Of a stretch of 64,000 bases of DNA, positions 9,057 through 17,284 are shown one piece after another; position 1 is the stretch's first letter, and each line of letters begins with the position of its first letter. The stretch is taken from positions 186,001 through 250,000 of the forward strand of contig NZ_LS422986.1 of NCBI RefSeq assembly GCF_900411375.1, in the 5' to 3' direction. The notes under the pieces were generated by a model that searched no databases, was not told where the DNA came from, and was given only the letters and a program-made list of their open reading frames with translations. The position numbers and the translations under genes are program-made. This DNA comes from Lentilactobacillus raoultii. GTDB taxonomy: Bacteria > Bacillota > Bacilli > Lactobacillales > Lactobacillaceae.

Positions 9057-9785
9057 ATGAGAGCATTATTTGGTGATGAATTAAAAAAACTACATGGTCG
9101 ATTTGTTGAAATGGGGCTGAATATTAGTGAACAAATTTATAATTCAACCCAGGCCTTTATTGAACATGATAAAAAGTTGGCTCAAGAAGTGATCGATGCG
9201 GATACCAATACCAATGGCGAAGAAATGGATCTCGAAAAGCAGGCGTTAAAATTAATTGCACTACAACAACCGGTGGCAACTGATTTTCGAGTGATCATCA
9301 GCATTTTAAAAGCCAGTTCTGATTTGGAAAGAATCGGGGACCATGCTGTCAGCATTGCCCGAGAAACGATTCGAATGAAGGGGCAGGCCCGGATCCCGGG
9401 AGTTGAAAAAGAAATCGCCAAAATGACGGAACAGGTTCGCGATATGTTGGAAAAAGCCCTTGACGCTTATTCGAAAAATGATGAGTTGGCGGCTCGAAAT
9501 TTATCCAAAGAGGATGTTGACGTCGACAAGCAGTATTTGTTGATTCGAGATGAGATTACCAAGTCGGTTCATAACGACACTGAGACAGTTCAGTCAAGTT
9601 CCAGTTACTTTTTGGTGATTCGATTACTGGAAAGAATTGGGGATCACATTGTTAATCTGGCTGAATGGATTGTTTATAATACCAGTGGGAAGATCGTTGA
9701 ATTAAATCCAGGCAAAGCTAATCCAGAATTAGTCAGGCGACTTTATTCAGGGATTATCGACCCACAGAGAACCACTAATAAGTGA
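9057..9785 (+). CDS. phoU: Phosphate signalling and transport regulator PhoU
   Basis: 242 residues, nearly all helical, with two PhoU repeats. Each holds the family motif DLERIGDHAV (about residue 80) or LLERIGDHIVNLAEW (about 195), which bind a metal cluster. PhoU links the Pst transporter to the PhoR/PhoP sensing system and prevents excess uptake. It is the last gene of the operon, 14 bases after pstB, with site GGGAG before the ATG, and is followed by a strong terminator. Confidence 0.9.
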   Translation: MRALFGDELKKLHGRFVEMGLNISEQIYNSTQAFIEHDKKLAQEVIDADTNTNGEEMDLEKQALKLIALQQPVATDFRVIISILKASSDLERIGDHAVSIARETIRMKGQARIPGVEKEIAKMTEQVRDMLEKALDAYSKNDELAARNLSKEDVDVDKQYLLIRDEITKSVHNDTETVQSSSSYFLVIRLLERIGDHIVNLAEWIVYNTSGKIVELNPGKANPELVRRLYSGIIDPQRTTNK

Positions 9786-9793
9786 GCTGATCA

Positions 9794-9865
9794 ATCGCAA
9801 ACCAAACTGCAAACTAGTTTCCGAAATCAAGAACTTGTTCGCAGTTTGGTTTGCGATTATTTTTT
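9794..9865 (+). terminator. Terminator of the pst operon
   Basis: AATCGCAAACCAAACTGC pairs perfectly with GCAGTTTGGTTTGCGATT (18 bp), followed by a run of T. The T run is the start of the next PHO-box array, so the two elements are packed together. Confidence 0.88.
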
Positions 9866-9916
9866 ACATACTTTTTACAGATAATTAGCTGATGATTTAC
9901 ACGATGTGGTTATCCT
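9863..9916 (+). promoter_or_regulatory. Second PHO-box array and promoter (small peptide and acid phosphatase)
   Basis: TTTACA (9863), TTTACA (9874), a degenerate TTAGCT (9885) and TTTACA (9896) are spaced 11 bases apart. TATCCT at 9911-9916 lies exactly 15 bases after the fourth unit starts, the same geometry as before pstS. The third unit is the weak one in both arrays. This places the downstream genes in the phosphate-starvation regulon. Confidence 0.78.
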
Positions 9917-9971
9917 AATAGTTGAAAGGTGAATGATTATCAGGACGTTTTATTGAGGGACGGTGAAAATC

Positions 9972-10073
9972 ATGTCAACGGTGCTGAACGAAATGAGACA
10001 GACGCCCAAAATTGGGTGGATCATCTCACTTGCTGTGTTGACCATTATTGTGATTCTGATAAGCATTTCATAA
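9972..10073 (+). CDS. 33-residue single-pass membrane peptide
   Basis: ATG 9972 opens a 33-codon frame: a charged N-terminus (MSTVLNEMRQTPK), then one hydrophobic helix (IISLAVLTIIVILISIS) ending at the stop. GAGGGA lies about 12 bases upstream. It is the first open frame after the second PHO-box promoter and 30 bases before the phosphatase. I do not recognise it. Possible roles are an accessory of the secreted phosphatase or of PstSCAB, or a leader peptide. Its coding status rests on start, site, clean helix and position only. Confidence 0.5.
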   Translation: MSTVLNEMRQTPKIGWIISLAVLTIIVILISIS

Positions 10074-10103
10074 TAATCAAATGATTACTTGGAGGGTAAG
10101 TTA

Positions 10104-11873
10104 ATGGGAAATCGAACAAAGTCAAAATCATTAATTAAGGGTGCATTGAAGTGTGCCTTTTTCCTGTCGATCGTTGGGGTTGCATTTTCAGGTCAGAGTG
10201 TCGTTACTCACGCAGCTAAGAGTTCGGCAAGCCAGGCTTTAGATAAAGCTTTGACGCCGGCGAAGGGACCGTATGGCTATTTTGTAGATCACTACAAAGA
10301 AAATGTTAAAGCTAATACGACACCAGAAAATAATCCGGCAATTTCGATTTTTAATAATACGTTTTTAACTTATTGGTCACCAGATGGCACCAAGAAAAAT
10401 GCCCCTTTGCTTCAAGAAAACCTGGATAAATCAATCCAAATCACTAATCATGAAACGCAGGCTGAAATTGATCGTTCCTATCTGACGGATCGGCGGGATC
10501 TTCGATACAACTTAATCAGTGGGTTGGGACCCTACGCCAATGCATTCATCAATGATGCGAATGCCCAAACGGACTTCAATAGTATCCCTAGTTCACCGCT
10601 TCCCGCAAATTCACCATACAGTTCCATGAAGTGGGCGGATGAAAATTCAAAATTAGGGTCAGTGGTTAAATTAGTGAACCTTGATGAAGATTCCGACTGG
10701 TCAAGTACTGGGACACCAAAAGCCTATATTAAATACGTGCGCCCTTACCGGTTAAGTAACCAGGTGAAGGTCAATCCGTATTTAGCAAATGTCATGGCAG
10801 CGGCTAAACAAAATGATTATGATTTTCCAAGTGGCCATACGACAGCCGCCTTTGAAACTGGTGAGAGTCTTGCTTATGTTTTCCCACAACGTTTCCAACA
10901 ATTAATTACCCGTTCCTCTGAAGTAGGGTATGATCGAGTCTTAGCTGGCCGACATTCGCCATTTGCGGTGATTGGTGGCCGAGTACTTGGAACTGCTATG
11001 ACAGCTGCCACATTAAATGATCCTGCTAATAAGCAGTTAGCCGATCAGGCTTATCAAGATGCCCAAAAGCAGCTAAGCAAAGCCAGTGATCCGAGTGAAA
11101 AAGATTCCTTTGCCAACTATGAACAAAACCTGAAAGATTATACCTATCGGCTGACTTACGGCTTCAAACCAATCAGCAGTACTACTAAACCAATGGTTGT
11201 CCCGAAAGGTGCTGAGGTCCTCTTAAAGACCCGATTCCCTTACTTGTCAGATACGCAACGCCGAGAAGTTCTTTACACAACTGGTTTGCCGTCCGGGTAC
11301 CCAATGCTCGATGATCCTGAAGGGTGGGGTCGACTGAACTTATTTAAGGCAGCTAATGGTTTTGGCGAATTACTTACCAATACGACAGTTAAAATGGACG
11401 CCTCAAAAGGTGGCTTTGAAGCCAATGATACTTGGAGGAATGCTATTTCAGGTAAAGGCGGCTTGACAAAAGACGGTTCAGGAAAGCTAACGCTGCTTGG
11501 AGATAACACCTATAGTGGCGGCACAACGGTGGCCGATGGATCACTGATTGCCGCTAATGACCACGCACTTGGTAAAGGCAGTGTTAAACTTAACGGCGGA
11601 TCTGTTAAACTAAGCGCCAAACATGTGACAATTAATGGTGATTATACGCAAGGAAATAAAGGCACACTAACAACAACTGACGGTAGTCATCTAACAGTTT
11701 CAAAAACGGCTCATCTAAACGGGAACCTGGTTCTCGATGGAAAATCCGGTTCAAATGGAACAGTTCTAACGTTCAATAAACGGGTTGGTAAATTTGATCA
11801 CGTCACCCTGCATGGATTTGGCAAAGGTGCCCACCTGGTTTATTCTGATAAAGCTGTTAAAGTTGTTCGTTAA
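10104..11873 (+). CDS. Secreted PAP2-type acid phosphatase with autotransporter-like beta repeat
   Basis: 589 residues. A signal peptide (KGALKCAFFLSIVGVAFSG, cleavage after about THA) exports it. The catalytic part resembles bacterial non-specific acid phosphatases. It has the three PAP2 motifs: KYVRPYR near 215, PSGHTT near 240, and SSEVGYDRVLAGRHSPF near 270, with the nucleophile His in AGRH. A linker follows, then GWGRLNLFKAANGFG and a region with the pattern GSGKLTLLGDNTYSGGTTV (about 455-475). The latter looks like the autotransporter-associated beta-strand repeat. No LPXTG or membrane anchor is seen at the C-terminus, so it may be released or bound non-covalently. It probably frees phosphate from organic esters for PstSCAB. 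ATG 10104 follows GGAGGG. Confidence 0.82.
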   Translation: MGNRTKSKSLIKGALKCAFFLSIVGVAFSGQSVVTHAAKSSASQALDKALTPAKGPYGYFVDHYKENVKANTTPENNPAISIFNNTFLTYWSPDGTKKNAPLLQENLDKSIQITNHETQAEIDRSYLTDRRDLRYNLISGLGPYANAFINDANAQTDFNSIPSSPLPANSPYSSMKWADENSKLGSVVKLVNLDEDSDWSSTGTPKAYIKYVRPYRLSNQVKVNPYLANVMAAAKQNDYDFPSGHTTAAFETGESLAYVFPQRFQQLITRSSEVGYDRVLAGRHSPFAVIGGRVLGTAMTAATLNDPANKQLADQAYQDAQKQLSKASDPSEKDSFANYEQNLKDYTYRLTYGFKPISSTTKPMVVPKGAEVLLKTRFPYLSDTQRREVLYTTGLPSGYPMLDDPEGWGRLNLFKAANGFGELLTNTTVKMDASKGGFEANDTWRNAISGKGGLTKDGSGKLTLLGDNTYSGGTTVADGSLIAANDHALGKGSVKLNGGSVKLSAKHVTINGDYTQGNKGTLTTTDGSHLTVSKTAHLNGNLVLDGKSGSNGTVLTFNKRVGKFDHVTLHGFGKGAHLVYSDKAVKVVR

Positions 11874-12048
11874 GCTGATTGTTAGCTCGAGTTCGCGGTT
11901 TTTGGTTGGTTTGTGATTTTGAGATTGGTTGACTTTGAAAACAAACCAGCTTATATTGAATTTAACTAACGTTCACGATTGTTTAATTCAATTTATCGTT
12001 AGTTCTCGAGGAATGTCAGCGATAAATCAAATCAATTTTTCTAAATTT

Positions 12049-12084
12049 AATCCCTTGAGACCAGTTTGGTTTTGAGGGATTTTT
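12049..12084 (+). terminator. Terminator downstream of the acid phosphatase
   Basis: AATCCCT pairs with AGGGATT around a 19-base loop, with TTTT after it. Between the phosphatase stop and this site, GGTTGGTTTGT and ACAAACCAGC form another weak hairpin. Confidence 0.6.
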
Positions 12085-12153
12085 GTACATAATCATGATA
12101 AAAGCTGATCGTCAAGACTTCCTTGGGAATCTATGTTGAAGGGAGCATCAGGA

Positions 12154-13341
12154 ATGACTTTTATCGGGACCTTGTGTCTATTATTGATTTTAACGACTCT
12201 GGCAGGCCATCTTTCGAATCGGCTTAAAATGCCCTCAGTGATTGGTCAAATATTAGTCGGAATCTTAGTTGGCCCTGCGATGTTGAACATGGTCCATCTC
12301 AATGCATTACTGAATACTTTTTCACAAATCGGTGTGATCATTTTAATGTTTATTGGCGGGTTGGAGAGTAATTTATCGTTGTTAAAAAAATATCTGCGGC
12401 CTGCCGTGATTGTTGCCATAATTGGTGTTATTTTTCCAGTTATCCTCATTGGCGCCGCGAGCCTGGCGTTTTCTTTTGAACCGATGGTGGCCGTGTTTAT
12501 TGGGGTGGTTTTTAGTGCAACCTCCGTTTCGATTTCTGTTGAGGTACTTAGAGATTATCAATCTTTGGATACTAAGGAAGGGGCAACTATTTTAGGTGCT
12601 GCCGTAGCTGATGATATTATTGGCGTTATCCTGTTATCAATCATGATCAGCATCATGGGTACTCAGGGTGCTGCTGCAGGGTCATCTTTGATTGGGTTAC
12701 TCTGGATTGTGATTGAACAACTGGCTTTCTTTGGTCTGACTTACTTAATGGTTAAGTGGATTGTTCCGTACTTGATGCGGGTTGGTGAAAAATTATTAAT
12801 GGCGTCAAGTGTCACCATTACCTCAATGGTGATTTGTTTGGGGATGGCCTGGCTGGCAGATTTGGCAGGACTCAGTGGGGCAGTCGGAGCTTTCTTTGCG
12901 GGAATTGCGGTGGCTCATACACCTTATCGCAACATTATTGAAAACCATATGGAACCGATTGGCTATGCCTTATTTGTCCCGATGTTTTTTGCCTGTATCG
13001 GTTTAAATATGTCCCTCACTCATTTAGGACACTCCTTGGGATTCGTTGGGGTTTTAACTATTTTGGCGTGTCTTAGTAAGTTATTTGGCTGTGGTCTGGG
13101 TGCTTTAATAAACGGATTTGATATTCACAGTAGTTACATGATCGGCAGTGGCATGATTAGTCGTGGTGAGATGGGACTGATTACATCCCAAATTGGGTTT
13201 TCATCCCACTTGGTTTCCGAAACTAATTATTCAGTTTTAATTTTAGTGATTATTTTGTCGACAATGATCGCACCGTTTTTGCTGAAGCATGCCATTCATC
13301 ATTTGCCACAGTCCGGAAAAGTTGATTTACCAATGGTTTAA
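12154..13341 (+). CDS. CPA2-family cation:proton antiporter (NapA/KefB type)
   Basis: 395 residues with about 12 hydrophobic segments. It has the CPA2 pattern LKMPSVIGQILVGILVGP near the N-terminus and GAAVADDIIGVILL near residue 150, where the paired Asp residues carry the ions. SRGEMGLI near residue 330 fits the second half of the fold. There is no C-terminal RCK/TrkA domain, so it resembles the Na+/H+ antiporter NapA more than ligand-gated KefB. ATG 12154 follows AAGGGAG by 8 bases. Single-gene unit; substrate (Na+ or K+) undetermined. Confidence 0.82.
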   Translation: MTFIGTLCLLLILTTLAGHLSNRLKMPSVIGQILVGILVGPAMLNMVHLNALLNTFSQIGVIILMFIGGLESNLSLLKKYLRPAVIVAIIGVIFPVILIGAASLAFSFEPMVAVFIGVVFSATSVSISVEVLRDYQSLDTKEGATILGAAVADDIIGVILLSIMISIMGTQGAAAGSSLIGLLWIVIEQLAFFGLTYLMVKWIVPYLMRVGEKLLMASSVTITSMVICLGMAWLADLAGLSGAVGAFFAGIAVAHTPYRNIIENHMEPIGYALFVPMFFACIGLNMSLTHLGHSLGFVGVLTILACLSKLFGCGLGALINGFDIHSSYMIGSGMISRGEMGLITSQIGFSSHLVSETNYSVLILVIILSTMIAPFLLKHAIHHLPQSGKVDLPMV

Positions 13342-13396
13342 GTCGAATACCAGCCACAGCGTAATAAGTTATTTTCACATTTTTTAAGAAAAACCC

Positions 13397-13425
13397 TTGA
13401 CATTCTCATGTTAAGTCAATAGAAT
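13397..13425 (+). promoter_or_regulatory. Promoter of the brnQ T-box leader
   Basis: TTGACA (13397-13402), a 17-base spacer, and TAGAAT (13420-13425). Transcription would start near 13432 and give a leader of about 360 bases before brnQ. Confidence 0.75.
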
Positions 13426-13431
13426 CTTAGA

Positions 13432-13736
13432 CAATGACAACAAGATATTCGAAAAAAACGATGCGTAGAAGAGTAGTTTTTATGACGATTTGAAGAGAAT
13501 CCCAATTTGGTGCGATGGGGTAATCGAATTAAAAATGAAAGTAGTCTACAAGTTGTAACTATGATTTCAATGGTAGTAGTTACTGGGAATGCGCCCATTA
13601 CCGCAATGGAGTATCGCTTAAGTTTATGAGCCTAAGCCGTACTTTTTGAGCTAATTATTGTGAGATAATTAGGAACAAAGGTGGTAACACGTTGAAAACG
13701 TCCTTGACTGTTAAAAAACAGTCAAGGGCGTTTTTT
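13432..13736 (+). promoter_or_regulatory. T-box leader (probably tRNA-Val) before brnQ
   Basis: The leader has the Stem I apical features AAGAGAAT and GGTGCGATGG, and the T-box core AACAAAGGTGGTAACACG (13673-13690). It ends in a terminator (CGTCCTTGACTG with CAGTCAAGGGCG, then T6, 13699-13736). The Stem I basal strands GTAGA and TCTAC enclose the loop sequence GAAA-GTA-G, with GTA at 13541-13543. By alignment with the methionine T-box in this same window (GAAA-ATG-G), GTA would be the specifier, meaning valine. Uncharged tRNA would stabilise the antiterminator and raise expression of the transporter. The T-box class is clear; the valine call is inference. Confidence 0.85.
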
Positions 13737-13789
13737 GTTGTCAGGTTAAAATTCGGTTAATTAATGATCTTTTAGGAGGGAATTGTAAT

Positions 13790-15178
13790 ATGGATAAGAG
13801 AATTCGTTTAACGCGTAAGCAATATATTATTACCGCCTCGCTACTATTCGGGATGTTCTTTGGTGCCGGAAACTTGATTTTCCCAATTCATTTGGGGCAA
13901 ATGGCAGGTGCCAACTGGTTACCGGCCGCAATTGGGTTTTTAGTTTCCGCAATTTGTCTGCCATTACTTTCAATTTTGTCGATTAGTATGACTGAAAGTA
14001 ACAGTATGTATGATCTGGCATTGCCTGCCGGAAGAATTTTTGCACTGGCGTTTTTAATTTTAACGCATTCTTCACTGGGGTTGTTAATTGCCTCGCCACG
14101 GACAGCGACTGTTACATTTTCAATGGGAATTCAACCGTTTATTCCAAAAGCTTGGACCCAAATGAGTTTATTGATCTTCTCAATCTTGTTTTTCGGGGCA
14201 ACTTTATTACTTGCCTATAATCAAAATAAGATTACTAGAAACGTTGGTAAAATTTTGAATCCAATTTTAGTGTTGCTATTGGCATTCCTATTCTTCGTTG
14301 CCTTTTTCATCAAGGGCAACGAAATGCACAGTATGCCACTTTTACCAACATCTGGTAAGGGGACTGGCTCTTTAATTAATGGGTTTCTTCAAGGTTACAA
14401 TACCATGGATGCTCTGGCAGGCCTTGGATTTGGGGTTACAATTGTGACAGCCTTAAAATTGTTTGGCCAAAATAATAATGATGATCGCTCAAAATCGGTT
14501 GCTAAAATTGGCGCGCTAACAATGGGCTTTGAAGCATTAATCTATGTCTTTTTAATCGCGCTTGGTGCTTCCAGTTTGTCCTATACTAAGCTAAGTGCCG
14601 ACGGTGGAACCGCCTTTACCACGATTATGCAGCACTATACCGGCATGGCTGGTGCTTCAATTTTGGCAGCTTTGACGCTGATTGCCTGCCTAACGACCTC
14701 CATTGGTTTGATCACATCGTTGTCCCAGGATTGGGGGCGGCGGTTCCCACGAATCGGTTACCATAAGTTTCTGATTTTTGCGACAATTGTTTCTTTCTCG
14801 ATCGCTAACTTTGGTTTGGACCAGATTATTCTTTATTCATCACCGATTTTGAGTTTCCTTTATCCGTTAGCCATTGCTTTGATTATCTTGGGCATTATGA
14901 ATCCGTTGATTGGCCGACGGAAGTTGATTTATCGAAGTACCATTTCATTAACTATGATCCCGGCGATTCTTGATCTGATTCATAATCTGCCACCGGTATT
15001 TGCTAAAATGCCACTCTTCTCAGCAATTAATTCATGGGCGGGGGCAACTATCCCACTTTATAGTGTTGGACTAGACTTTCTGCCATTTATGTTGATTGGC
15101 CTCTTGGGAAGTTGGGCAATTTCTAAGTTCGCTAAAGAACCGATTCCAAGTTCCGAAGATACGATTCACAATGATTAA
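13790..15178 (+). CDS. brnQ: Branched-chain amino acid:cation symporter BrnQ
   Basis: 462 residues with 12 predicted membrane segments. The N-terminus carries the LivCS/BrnQ signature LLFGMFFGAGNLIFPIHLG. It imports leucine, isoleucine and valine with Na+ or H+. ATG 13790 follows TAGGAGGG. A T-box leader directly upstream ties expression to the charging of an amino-acid tRNA, in agreement with the function. A strong bidirectional terminator follows. Confidence 0.92.
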   Translation: MDKRIRLTRKQYIITASLLFGMFFGAGNLIFPIHLGQMAGANWLPAAIGFLVSAICLPLLSILSISMTESNSMYDLALPAGRIFALAFLILTHSSLGLLIASPRTATVTFSMGIQPFIPKAWTQMSLLIFSILFFGATLLLAYNQNKITRNVGKILNPILVLLLAFLFFVAFFIKGNEMHSMPLLPTSGKGTGSLINGFLQGYNTMDALAGLGFGVTIVTALKLFGQNNNDDRSKSVAKIGALTMGFEALIYVFLIALGASSLSYTKLSADGGTAFTTIMQHYTGMAGASILAALTLIACLTTSIGLITSLSQDWGRRFPRIGYHKFLIFATIVSFSIANFGLDQIILYSSPILSFLYPLAIALIILGIMNPLIGRRKLIYRSTISLTMIPAILDLIHNLPPVFAKMPLFSAINSWAGATIPLYSVGLDFLPFMLIGLLGSWAISKFAKEPIPSSEDTIHND

Positions 15179-15256
15179 TTCATTTGAACTCATTGATAAC
15201 ATAGAACATTTGTCAGTGCTAATTGGGGCACAACACATATAACCATAACCATAGAC

Positions 15257-15306
15257 AAAATTCGACCGACTTGACGATGCTATTTAATAAGTCGGTCGAA
15301 TTTTTT
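15257..15306. terminator. Bidirectional terminator between brnQ and ndt
   Basis: AAAATTCGACCGACTT pairs with AAGTCGGTCGAATTTT, with A and T runs on both sides. It lies between convergent genes. Confidence 0.88.
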
Positions 15307-15342
15307 AGTTGGTAAGCTAAAGGTGGAAATGGTTCACTGACT

Positions 15343-15825
15343 TTAAAGCACTTTTTTATCAGTATACCGGGTTTCCAAATTATTAAAATCGTATTCTTTA
15401 ATGTGTGAGACATCATTTTGACCATTAAAAAAGGCGGTGTAACTTCTGGCCAGCATGAGGTTGAGCTGACTGTTGGTGCCAAATTGAACCATAATCACCG
15501 GTACATTCGCTTGGTAGGCGGCGCCAATTTCAAAGATTGTCCCAGAATCCGGTTCTGTCAAGCCCTCTTCAAGTTGGTAATCAAGAATTGCCACTACCAC
15601 GTCGGCTTTACGAACTTGACGCATGTCAGAAGCAAAGACAGCGTCTTGCCACTTGAAACTGCCAAACGGCTCCTGTTCAAATTGATGATCCTGAGGGATG
15701 AAGATTCGATCTGAATCGATAGTTGGATTTTGTTTAAGCAGTGCGACCACTGTTTCAATTCGCTTTTTTTGACCGTCGCTGAAAAACGGCGAAGCTAAAT
15801 AGACTGAGTTTTGATGGGTTGCCAT
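15343..15825 (-). CDS. ndt: Nucleoside 2-deoxyribosyltransferase
   Basis: 160 residues, the usual length of the lactobacillus enzyme. It swaps bases between 2'-deoxynucleosides through a deoxyribosyl-enzyme intermediate, part of nucleoside salvage. The N-terminus VYLASPFFSDGQ matches the family. DVVVAILD near residue 75 is followed by the substrate loop LTEPDSGTIFEIGAAY, which holds the catalytic Glu. NLMLARSYTAFFN near the C-terminus matches the residues that complete the neighbouring active site in the hexamer. Single gene on the minus strand. Confidence 0.88.
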   Translation of the reverse strand: MATHQNSVYLASPFFSDGQKKRIETVVALLKQNPTIDSDRIFIPQDHQFEQEPFGSFKWQDAVFASDMRQVRKADVVVAILDYQLEEGLTEPDSGTIFEIGAAYQANVPVIMVQFGTNSQLNLMLARSYTAFFNGQNDVSHIKEYDFNNLETRYTDKKVL

Positions 15826-15980
15826 AAATGAGTCATCCTTTCCTTGAAAAACAGTTAGTTAACCATATTGTACACGAAATCTCAATCGAAAAGGAACCAA
15901 GTCACTAATGAACCCTCAGGATCACATTCCGTTGTACAATGAGTAATAACTATCAAGCAATTATGATGGGAGGGGATCAA

Positions 15981-17183
15981 ATGGCCACCAACCGGGTTCA
16001 ACCACGAATGGGAAACGTTGGTTTCATCATATTTTTGGCGTTATTAAGTGCTTTTGTACCGTTATCAACCGATTTATATTTACCAGCACTGCCGACAATG
16101 ACAACATTTTTCAACGTTTCTGAGATTATCATGAATTTAACTTTGATATTATTCTTTATTTTTTATAGCATTGCCACGTTAGTTTGGGGACCTTTAAGTG
16201 ATCGGTATGGTCGACGGCCGATTTTACTGATTGGACTGGCGATTTACGCGCTGGCTGGTGTTTTGTGTGGGATTTCAACCTCTGCCGTAGAAATCATCCT
16301 GTTTCGGGTATTGCAGGCAATTGGCGGTGGGGTGGCGACAACCATTGCCACGGCCATTATCAAGGATGTTTATACGGGGCGCAAACAGGAAACCACTTTG
16401 GCTATCGTTCAGTCCATGGTGGTTATCTCACCAGCCTTAGCACCGGTGATTGGCTCACTTTTGCTGACATTTATTTCTTGGCGGGGCATCTTCTTTACTC
16501 AAGCACTTTTGGGATTGGTAGTTGTTTTCGGGGCCTTTATCTTTCAGGAAACTCATGATACGTCCAAGGAACAGGTTAGCGTGTTGCATTCACTGAGTCG
16601 ATTGGGTGTTTTGATGAAGAATCCAGCTTTTTCCGCGATGCTGGTTAATTTTTCGGCCGTTTCGATTATTTCATTAAGTTTTATTTCCTCATCCTCCTAC
16701 ATCTTTCAGGTCCGCTTTGGGTTAAGTAGTCAGGCGTTTAGTTACTTTTTTGCTTTTAATGCGATTGGGATGCTGGTTGGTCCGTTGCTATACATTCGAT
16801 TATCGAAATACATTGATCGAATGGTCATTCTCTATGCCTGCTTTTTCCTCGGGATTATTGGTGGGGTATTAATTTTGGGATTTGGATTAAACAACCCCTA
16901 TTTATTTGCTATAACCGAATTGCCAGCAACCTTAGCTAGTTCAGCAAGTCGGCCGCCGGCAACTTATTTGATTTTAAAACAGCAGGAAAATGACAATGGG
17001 TCGGCTTCGTCATTATATAGTGCTGGCGGAACAATTATGGGCAGCATTGGCATGGTGGTTGTCTCGTTAGCCAATCACTGGCCGGTGTTGATCATCGCAT
17101 TGATTGACGTCGTTATTAACGTCTTGTGTGTCGTCGGCTTATACGCAACGCTGAGAGGTCTTAGAGATCGAATTAGACTTTAA
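15981..17183 (+). CDS. MFS drug exporter, Bcr/CflA family
   Basis: 400 residues and 12 helices. The Bcr/CflA mark is PLSTDLYLPALPTM in helix 1. The MFS loop GPLSDRYGRRPILL follows helix 2, and helix 5 has the antiporter pattern SPALAPVIGSLLL. Homologues export bicyclomycin, sulfonamides or other small molecules by proton exchange; the substrate here is unknown. I chose ATG 15981 because GGGAGGGG precedes it by a short gap; an upstream ATG at 15939 lacks a site. Single gene, convergent with the epimerase gene. Confidence 0.82.
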   Translation: MATNRVQPRMGNVGFIIFLALLSAFVPLSTDLYLPALPTMTTFFNVSEIIMNLTLILFFIFYSIATLVWGPLSDRYGRRPILLIGLAIYALAGVLCGISTSAVEIILFRVLQAIGGGVATTIATAIIKDVYTGRKQETTLAIVQSMVVISPALAPVIGSLLLTFISWRGIFFTQALLGLVVVFGAFIFQETHDTSKEQVSVLHSLSRLGVLMKNPAFSAMLVNFSAVSIISLSFISSSSYIFQVRFGLSSQAFSYFFAFNAIGMLVGPLLYIRLSKYIDRMVILYACFFLGIIGGVLILGFGLNNPYLFAITELPATLASSASRPPATYLILKQQENDNGSASSLYSAGGTIMGSIGMVVVSLANHWPVLIIALIDVVINVLCVVGLYATLRGLRDRIRL

Positions 17184-17206
17184 ATTAGCACAGGGATTTT
17201 AAATTT

Positions 17207-17258
17207 AAAAAGCCGGTTCCAACCTGCCACGTAAATGGTAAGTCAGGAACCGACTTTT
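17207..17258. terminator. Bidirectional terminator
   Basis: AAAAGCCGGTTCC pairs with GGAACCGACTTTT with one mismatch. It lies between the Bcr/CflA gene and the epimerase gene, which converge. Confidence 0.82.
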
Positions 17259-17284
17259 GATTTTATCCAATTGCTGCTATAAAA

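Noticed and set aside
15219-15482. An 87-codon open frame overlapping the 3' part of ndt in another frame
   Set aside because: It covers the terminator and overlaps the well-supported ndt gene; no site before its start.
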